From Onstottus_B sp035558335 (lineage in GTDB: Bacteria > Acidobacteriota > Blastocatellia > UBA7656), in the NCBI GenBank assembly GCA_035558335.1, contig DATMCM010000394.1:1-11535 (forward strand): a stretch of 11,535 nucleotides of DNA. Direction: 5' to 3'. The translations under genes and the position numbers were made by a program. Within the stretch, counting starts at the first letter, position 1. Each line of letters starts with the position of its first letter. This document shows, piece by piece, positions 7,101 through 11,535 of this stretch. The notes under the pieces are model-generated. The model did no database searches and had not been told where the DNA came from. It was given only the letters and a program-made list of their open reading frames with translations.

Positions 7101-9847
7101 TTCAAACCAAGAGCGACAAGCTGAGCAAGGCGTTTGCTGATGGGAAGCTACTCAGGGATGCGGCGGCGGCAAGGGCCGCCAAGGTCAAGATAGGAACGGG
7201 CGAGTACTGGTTCGCTGTCAAGAATGGTTTTCTTATCATCGCGGACAGTGAGGCGTCGATCGATAAACTGAATTCAGGCGAGCATCTCAGCTCGGCGCGA
7301 GACTTCGAAAGAGCCTCGAAGAGCATACCTGGCGAAGTGATCGCCTTCGGCGGCACAAACATCCAGGCGGCCGCCGACAGCATCAAGATCGATAACAACG
7401 ATCCGCTGGTGGCCCAGGGGATGACGACGCTACTCTCGCTGGCCCGAGCGTTTCACAGTCAGAACTTTTCCGCTACGGTGAACGATCGCGGATTCGCAGG
7501 TCGGATGTCGGTGTCGCTCGACCGCGACGGCCGCTTCTCATTGTCAGACCTTGCGGGGTTGTCCAAGGAGTTTCAGTTCGCGGCCGCCGAGATTGAAGCT
7601 CGCGGCGCTCCAATCGCCGATCAAAAGCGCGTGGACAGCCTGACGCTCAGGATCACTTCAAAAGCTCAAGGGGCAATCGATCGAATCAAAGAAGACATCA
7701 GTACGACCGCGCAAGTTACGGACAAGCGCTCGAATGGCGAGCTGTTGGTAACGATAAGTCCCCGCCGCCCAGCGCTTTCAAAGAAAATCCAGCTCCCGGT
7801 AACGGCGGTCGAATTCGAACCGTTCGTGAAGGCTGCCGGTGGAATAAGCTCGCGTGATCCAAACGTGATCGCGCGCGCGAAGGAGATTGCTGCTGACGAT
7901 CGCGACGCCTGGAGCGTCGCGCGCAAGCTGTCAGATTGGACGTTCAAGAACTTGAAGTGGAAACGGGTGGACAATGCTGACGCGGCTCAGACGCTTGCAA
8001 CCCGAGAAGCAGACTGCCTTGAATTCAGCCAGCTTTTCGTGGCGATGGCGAGAGCGCTCGGGCTGCCGGCTCGAATCGTGACTGGTCTTGCTCACACCGG
8101 GGGTTCGTTTGGCGGACACGCCTGGGTTGAGGTCTGGGTCGGTGAGTGGGTCGAGCTGGATCCAACCTGGGGCACTGACTTCGTCGATGCCACGCATATC
8201 AAAACGGTCTCGTCCGAATTGGGCGCCTACGCCGCGTTGAACTTGATCGGCATCGAGGTAGTGGAAGCGAGGCATGCAGCCGCGGCATTTCAAAAGGATC
8301 CTCGGGCCCTTGCCGAGGCGCTCTGCAAAGAATTCAACGGCGAGGACCAAGACGTCTTAGCGGTAGCGCTCGAACCCCGCGTGCTGGTTGACGCGCTGAT
8401 GGGTGACGGCTCGTGGGAGGACATGACCGCCGCGGAACGCGATCGGGTGTACTCGTCCCATCGGAGGATAAGTGCTGATCTCCAGACGTGGTTCGACGAC
8501 AAATACAAGTTTGGCGCTGCCGCCCGTGTCTTGAACCTGCGACAGCAGCCGGATGGTGCGGAAGCGATACTTGCGCCCCCCGGCTTTTCCAAATCGTTGG
8601 TAACCGTACGACTGGTTCACAAGGATGAAGAGTGGTTTGTTCGAGAGGTGAAGTATGACGACCTCAACTTCAGCCTGATCGATGAGACGATGCGTCCCAC
8701 TCTTTCTGTCTTGCAAGCCAGACGCAAAAACGCCCAGGCGCCGCCGGCGCGGGACTCGGCCCAGTTGCGGATTCTGCAGGCTCGGCAAAAGGACCTGAAG
8801 CAGGCCTTGAAGATAGCCGAGCAGGCGCTGAAGGATGATCCAACCAATCAAACTCTTCGATACCTTAAGGCCATTTGCCTGCAGGAAGCCGCGGAAGAGG
8901 AGGATACCCACTCGATCGAGGAATCTGTACGATTACTCACCGCTTTGGCCGACGAACCCCCCGGCTTCGCGCCTGCGATCCTCCATCTCGGTGAGCATTA
9001 CGCCGGAGTCGATGAGGACGATCCCGAACAAAAAGCGAAACAGGACAAGGCGATCGAGGTTCTCCAGCGATACGCCGCAATGGTTCCCGACGACCCGCGA
9101 CCTCACGAAACGCTTGCAACAGTGTACGAAGCGCGCAACGACGCGACGCGCGCCGAAGCAGAGCACCGGGCGGTGGTCGAGCTTGACCCGTTCAATCCGA
9201 GCAACTACGCGGATCTCGCAAGATTTCTTGTGACAAAGCTGCGATACAAAGAAGCGCTGGCGGCGATAGATCAAAGTAAGGGCCGAGGCGCGTCAAAGGA
9301 CGAGGCGTTCTCGCATCTGATTTTGGGCGGCTATGGTCAGCCCGGCAGCGCGGAGCGAGCAGAGGGCCTGGCTGCGGCGGCTCCCGAAAGGCTGGCGGCC
9401 AGCTTTAGAGCCAACCTCAACCTTGCATCGGTAAGAATCAACGACGGGCGAGCTGCCGAGGCGTTGCCGCTATTGAAGCGAGCTGCTGAGCTCGACCCAA
9501 AAAACGCGGAGCCGCACAACTCGATGGCTGAAGCTTATCGCAAGCTTCACAACTGGCCTGCTGCGCTCAGGTCGGCTGATCAGGCGATCAAACTCGACGA
9601 CAAGGGAGGTGAGGCGCAGTTCCATCGGGCTTGCGCGCTGGCACAGCTTCACCGAACAACCGAGGCTATCGCTGCACTGCGAAAGGCCGTGGAGCTTGAT
9701 GACGAGTTGATGTTCACGGACGACCTCGCAGAGGAGCAGGACTTGAAGCCGCTGGCCGCCCTGGCCGCCTTCAAGAAGCTTGTCGAAGAGACAAAGCGTA
9801 GCGAGCAGGAGCCTCCGGCGCCGCAGAAGAAGGACAACGACAATTGA
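4109..9847 (+). CDS. Giant exported HEAT / transglutaminase-like / TPR protein (1912 residues)
   Basis: The first 25 residues are a Sec signal peptide (Arg-rich start, hydrophobic LLLVCSLVQLLSVVNVLG, likely cleavage after Gly25), so the protein acts outside the cytoplasm; Cys12 is too early to be a lipobox. Approximate layout: alpha/beta domain 27-186; HEAT-like helices 187-350 (LVRAAAVEAVA, DVALRAARALA); proline-rich linker 350-393 with seven prolines at 359-365; more HEAT-like helices to about 520; a DUF3352-like stretch about 609-866 and a second about 924-1090; a strand-rich segment to about 1231; a transglutaminase/papain-fold core about 1235-1365 with Cys1303 (EADCLEFSQ), His1337 (FGGHAWVEVWVG) and Asp1351 (ELDPTWG), a complete triad; an alpha/beta segment to about 1545; TPR repeats about 1551-1890; and a charged tail. 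The triad implies a peptidase, amidase or acyl-transfer activity, substrate unknown. HEAT and TPR parts suggest a scaffold. The DUF3352 assignment is tentative. The next gene begins 34 bases later. I know no named gene with this architecture. Confidence 0.9.
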   Translation: MSRTRLRLLLVCSLVQLLSVVNVLGQTAEQQLRDAEWKNHKLPAVEFARYVDLDKVLLFRVPASWQQAGPLRFKGPHDSELQVLIERIPDGAPLKSLTNGILHNLRDLPGGADALTVRRTEISALEAREFLFNLADAQGQMTRRLIWSTVSGPHAVSFVFIQRESEATETEPYFKAIVESAVIFESDAHYEIFEKLRAAAIKEPRPARMDEVRSLVAVAKGFDAEARGKAVVALASIFDSAPDSAIELLIDRRPLVRAAAVEAVARSSNRLLDGFLLQALADVSSDVALRAARALAKREDAVKLLREDSANWEGLQIERVMRAMALLDDRARSQIAEELLKRWAGPRVKPNAGRTRPVPPPPPPPAVREPSRKDKPGQKTGPPPEKFRVAAGGIPGGLSVTVPKDVTIWPVGLFDSPGNDEYVVLGMLPDLEPLASALPATKALESGAAAVALALRIALESRTKLPVDSLIKLLSSANNRLAKLAALNLAVSASAADIPRLETFSKTIFTVSASKPGDLGHERSLSEDLAITAKKIRWRERLASAASTASRDSIFNEGLEDSDLADFAWPYVRDLVEGPGPKLARPLRATSQAADRATSPNPPRIVSSLGENLLPDNVKLYAAIPDAQAFVDKLTGSLSSIQLESARTQANLLLMMKAIEVQVAKVFDAPVESSILEASGVKQHSPIVVASWTAAGAPRGLRAAERKAVIVRVVDRDRFEHLIATYQRELGHFDMLPEYVSAGARFISMLPALLPFAAQAVGGEKAPSQERPGMSYHLMSSESCNGYPVTVIERRQVEAEGVLNRDTVYLTYIGDAAVMAPDWFSLRDCLLRLEGKSETLAKNADFKRAVAGGGDVIYLSDPLALFGGSKKGDRLRVGEMGALKITKPGWESSFELAVSDQGWQKPLAFRPSELTAPATLLPRSTIAYLFVKLEFAQAWRSFGRDMFGPETVKQFESLWALDFEREVLPELGPELGAGLLGLPSLKGAGFSAPWVLFVQTKSDKLSKAFADGKLLRDAAAARAAKVKIGTGEYWFAVKNGFLIIADSEASIDKLNSGEHLSSARDFERASKSIPGEVIAFGGTNIQAAADSIKIDNNDPLVAQGMTTLLSLARAFHSQNFSATVNDRGFAGRMSVSLDRDGRFSLSDLAGLSKEFQFAAAEIEARGAPIADQKRVDSLTLRITSKAQGAIDRIKEDISTTAQVTDKRSNGELLVTISPRRPALSKKIQLPVTAVEFEPFVKAAGGISSRDPNVIARAKEIAADDRDAWSVARKLSDWTFKNLKWKRVDNADAAQTLATREADCLEFSQLFVAMARALGLPARIVTGLAHTGGSFGGHAWVEVWVGEWVELDPTWGTDFVDATHIKTVSSELGAYAALNLIGIEVVEARHAAAAFQKDPRALAEALCKEFNGEDQDVLAVALEPRVLVDALMGDGSWEDMTAAERDRVYSSHRRISADLQTWFDDKYKFGAAARVLNLRQQPDGAEAILAPPGFSKSLVTVRLVHKDEEWFVREVKYDDLNFSLIDETMRPTLSVLQARRKNAQAPPARDSAQLRILQARQKDLKQALKIAEQALKDDPTNQTLRYLKAICLQEAAEEEDTHSIEESVRLLTALADEPPGFAPAILHLGEHYAGVDEDDPEQKAKQDKAIEVLQRYAAMVPDDPRPHETLATVYEARNDATRAEAEHRAVVELDPFNPSNYADLARFLVTKLRYKEALAAIDQSKGRGASKDEAFSHLILGGYGQPGSAERAEGLAAAAPERLAASFRANLNLASVRINDGRAAEALPLLKRAAELDPKNAEPHNSMAEAYRKLHNWPAALRSADQAIKLDDKGGEAQFHRACALAQLHRTTEAIAALRKAVELDDELMFTDDLAEEQDLKPLAALAAFKKLVEETKRSEQEPPAPQKKDNDN

Positions 9848-9871
9848 GAGTGACGATCGGTTAGCGCGAAC

Positions 9872-9876
9872 AGGAG
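9872..9876 (+). promoter_or_regulatory. Ribosome binding site deciding a TTG start
   Basis: AGGAG stands five bases before the TTG at 9882. No ATG or GTG in this frame is placed near a comparable site, and starting further upstream (for example at 9780) would add an arginine-rich stretch that is only the shadow of the preceding gene. Confidence 0.7.
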
Positions 9877-9881
9877 ATCCC

Positions 9882-10697
9882 TTGTTACAGATCACTCACA
9901 GTGTTCGGGCGCGGAACACGTCCGTCGATTCGGAGAACAAGATCCATGACGACGCGGTGGCCGCAAGCTACGGCTTTCGCGGCGCGTTGGTGCCGGGCAT
10001 TACAGTCTTTGCTTATATGACTGTTCCGCTGGCCGAGCGATTCGGGTTGGATTGGTTAGAGCAAGGCTCAATGCAGGTAAAGTTTCACCAGCCCTTCTAT
10101 GACGGCGAGGAGGTGATTGTGAGCGGCGCAATCGACAGCGACTCCGAGCCGATCAAGGTTTCCCTGACGGCTGCGCGCAGCGATGGAACCGTGTGTGCAA
10201 CGGCGCTGGCGACGATCGATGATCCGGCAAACTGGCTGGGCGAGCCCCTGATCGGCGACTATCCGAAAACGAAGTTGCCGGAGTTTGAATCCCGCCCCGA
10301 AGCTTCGCGCGAGGCGTTCGGTTCGGGAACAGCGCTTGGAACACTGACCGAGAAGGTCGATCTGCCCGACACCGCTATGCTCGAGAGACTCGATGAGCGG
10401 CTTCCGCTCTATTTCGGCTCGCAGGCGATCGCCCATCCGTTTGCGCTGCTCAGATTGTCGAATCAAATACTGATGAGCAACTTCAAACTCGGTCCCTGGA
10501 TTCACGCGTCGAGCGATTTGATCAACCGAAGCGTCGTACGGAACGGCGAAGAGGTCTCGGTTAGAGGCCGCGTCCGCGAGTGTTTCGAGCGCAAGGGTCA
10601 CGAGTTTGTCGTGCTTGATGTGTTGGTTGTAGCCGGCCTGGATCGGATCGTCCAGCAAGTTCGTCACACCGCTATCTATCGTCCTCGACGTGTTTAG
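9882..10697 (+). CDS. Double-hotdog MaoC-like protein (acyl-CoA hydratase-like)
   Basis: From the TTG at 9882 the protein has 271 residues, the size of a double-hotdog MaoC-type protein. The first half carries ENKIHDD (18-24), then YGFRGALVPGITVFAYM (30-46), equivalent to the hydratase motif and following helix of MaoC proteins, and QVKFHQPFYDGEEVIVSG as the next strands. The second half (from about residue 180) is another hotdog repeat with LGPWIHASSDLINRS, a GEEVSVRGRV strand, GHEFVVLDVLV, and HTAIYRPRR at the end. Asn19 and His22 align with the canonical GDxNPxH, but Ser17 occupies the catalytic Asp position and PG replaces the usual HG. Activity may therefore differ: altered hydratase, thioesterase, or acyl-binding only. 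It starts 34 bases after the giant protein gene and is probably cotranscribed with it, which is odd because one is exported and the other cytoplasmic. An HMG-CoA-synthase-like gene follows. Confidence 0.82.
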   Translation: MLQITHSVRARNTSVDSENKIHDDAVAASYGFRGALVPGITVFAYMTVPLAERFGLDWLEQGSMQVKFHQPFYDGEEVIVSGAIDSDSEPIKVSLTAARSDGTVCATALATIDDPANWLGEPLIGDYPKTKLPEFESRPEASREAFGSGTALGTLTEKVDLPDTAMLERLDERLPLYFGSQAIAHPFALLRLSNQILMSNFKLGPWIHASSDLINRSVVRNGEEVSVRGRVRECFERKGHEFVVLDVLVVAGLDRIVQQVRHTAIYRPRRV

Positions 10698-10770
10698 CTC
10701 TACTCTTGAGGGTCAGACCACAGCGATGAACTCTGATGGTTGCCGGTGAGTGTTGATCCGTCTACCTACC

Positions 10771-10800
10771 TTGACTCGCTCGAAACGGCTCTGCTATACC
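10771..10800 (+). promoter_or_regulatory. Promoter (extended -10) for the HMG-CoA-synthase-like gene
   Basis: TTGACT (10771-10776), 5 of 6 to consensus, is followed after 18 bases by TATACC (10795-10800), preceded by TGC, an extended -10 (TGn) motif. The predicted start near 10807 gives a leader of about 12 bases, GGGGAAAAAATC, that opens with the ribosome binding site. The 121-base gap after the double-hotdog gene shows no terminator, so read-through may add to expression. Confidence 0.55.
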
Positions 10801-10818
10801 ACGCGCGGGGAAAAAATC

Positions 10819-11535
10819 ATGTCAGGCATAACTTCTTTTGGAGCTTACATACCTTTTTATCGACTGACCCACAAAGAGATCGCCCGGGCGTGGGGCGGGC
10901 GAGCTGGTGAAGGCGAACGCGCCGTGGCTAACGCCGACGAAGACTCGATCACCATGGCAGTCGAAGCCGTGCGCGATCTGCTTGGAAGCAGTGAAGGCCG
11001 CGACGTGGACGGTTTGATCTTCGCGACTACGACCTCCCCTTATTCCGAGAAACAGATCTCGGCGCTGATCGCGACGGTAGCGGATCTCAGACACGACGTT
11101 CGGACAGCGGACTACAGCGGGTCGTTGAGATCGGCTACCACAGCCATTCTTGCGGCGCTGGATTCGGTGAAGGCGGGTTCGGCATCTAACGTCATCGTCA
11201 CCGCCGCCGACACCCGTCTTGGCGCTCCCAGGTCTTCAAGTGAGCGAGCATTCGGCGACGCCGCTTCGGCTATACAGCTTGGCGGTGACAAGGTGATCGC
11301 CAAATTCATTGCCAGCCACTCGACCGCGGACGAAATGACCGACGTTTGGCGCAGAGGCGGCGACCAGTTTGTTTCAGGATGGGAAGAACGATTCGCTGTT
11401 ACCCAGGGCTACCAGAGAGTCGTGCGTCAGGCGGTCGGCGAGCTGTTCGAGCGCAACGTGATCGGCCCGGCTGAAATCTCGAAAGCGATCTTCTACGCGC
11501 CCGATCAAGGCTCGCTTGGAGCCGTGGCGAAGAGT
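10819..11535 (+). CDS. HMG-CoA-synthase-like / KAS III-like thiolase-fold protein, 3' partial
   Basis: An open frame from the ATG at 10819 (GGGG eight bases upstream) runs through all 239 codons to the window end without a stop, so the gene continues to the right. It begins MSGITSFGAYIPFYRL, followed by GERAVANADEDSITMAVEA (32-50), FATTTSPYSEKQ (67-78), TADYSGSLRSATTAIL (96-111), VIVTAADTRLGAPRS (124-138), FGDAASAIQLGG (144-155), and D..WRRGGDQFVSGWEERF (175-193). These are the N-terminal motifs of the 3-hydroxy-3-methylglutaryl-CoA synthase-like group of the thiolase superfamily, which condense or cleave acyl thioesters. The nucleophilic cysteine expected five residues after Asp98 is Leu103, and the visible part contains no cysteine at all. 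It may be a cysteine-independent carbon-carbon lyase/aldolase-type or acyl-binding homologue, as known for some thiolase-like proteins that pair with DUF35 (OB-fold) partners; the partner domain or gene, if any, lies outside the window. Confidence 0.85.
   Translation, partial: MSGITSFGAYIPFYRLTHKEIARAWGGRAGEGERAVANADEDSITMAVEAVRDLLGSSEGRDVDGLIFATTTSPYSEKQISALIATVADLRHDVRTADYSGSLRSATTAILAALDSVKAGSASNVIVTAADTRLGAPRSSSERAFGDAASAIQLGGDKVIAKFIASHSTADEMTDVWRRGGDQFVSGWEERFAVTQGYQRVVRQAVGELFERNVIGPAEISKAIFYAPDQGSLGAVAKS

Noticed and set aside
8835..9233. 132-codon + strand ORF inside the TPR region
   Set aside because: Alternative frame of the giant gene; the TPR frame has consistent repeat motifs while this one has only an Arg/Ser/Thr-rich translation.

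Overview
The window is GC-rich bacterial chromosome carrying a fatty-acid/acyl-CoA gene neighbourhood. A cobalamin-dependent ribonucleotide reductase C-terminus, CoA-ester enzymes and a very large exported HEAT/transglutaminase-like/TPR protein together suggest an Acidobacteriota-like environmental bacterium. That assignment is an inference from style and gene content; no rRNA or other taxonomic marker is present. I see no phage, plasmid, CRISPR or transposase gene.

Left part (1-1874): the + strand begins inside the 3' end of a gene that looks like nrdJ, followed by a clear intrinsic terminator (243-280). On the minus strand lies a 52-codon gene for a very basic protein, with a strong sigma70-type promoter and ribosome binding site. 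Upstream of that promoter is a 36-bp near-perfect inverted repeat (607-701), and then an acyl-CoA dehydrogenase gene on the minus strand. The dehydrogenase promoter is placed so that its transcript should begin at the A of the start codon (leaderless).

Middle (2074-3799): a class III (CaiB/BaiF) CoA-transferase and a MaoC-type enoyl-CoA hydratase run on the + strand, divergent from the dehydrogenase. Together the three can activate, oxidise and hydrate an acyl-CoA.

Right part (4109-11535): a 1912-residue protein with a signal peptide combines an N-terminal alpha/beta domain, HEAT-like repeats, a proline-rich linker, two DUF3352-like stretches, a papain-fold transglutaminase core with an intact Cys-His-Asp triad, and C-terminal TPR repeats. 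After 34 bases comes a double-hotdog MaoC-like protein that starts at TTG, and then, from its own promoter, an HMG-CoA-synthase-like (thiolase-fold) gene that runs off the window. The visible 239 residues of this last protein contain no cysteine, and leucine sits where the nucleophilic cysteine is expected.

The points most worth a second look are the giant exported protein and its position inside an acyl-CoA cluster, the cysteine-free HMG-CoA-synthase-like protein beside a MaoC-like protein with an altered active-site motif, the long palindrome, the small basic protein and the leaderless dehydrogenase transcript.
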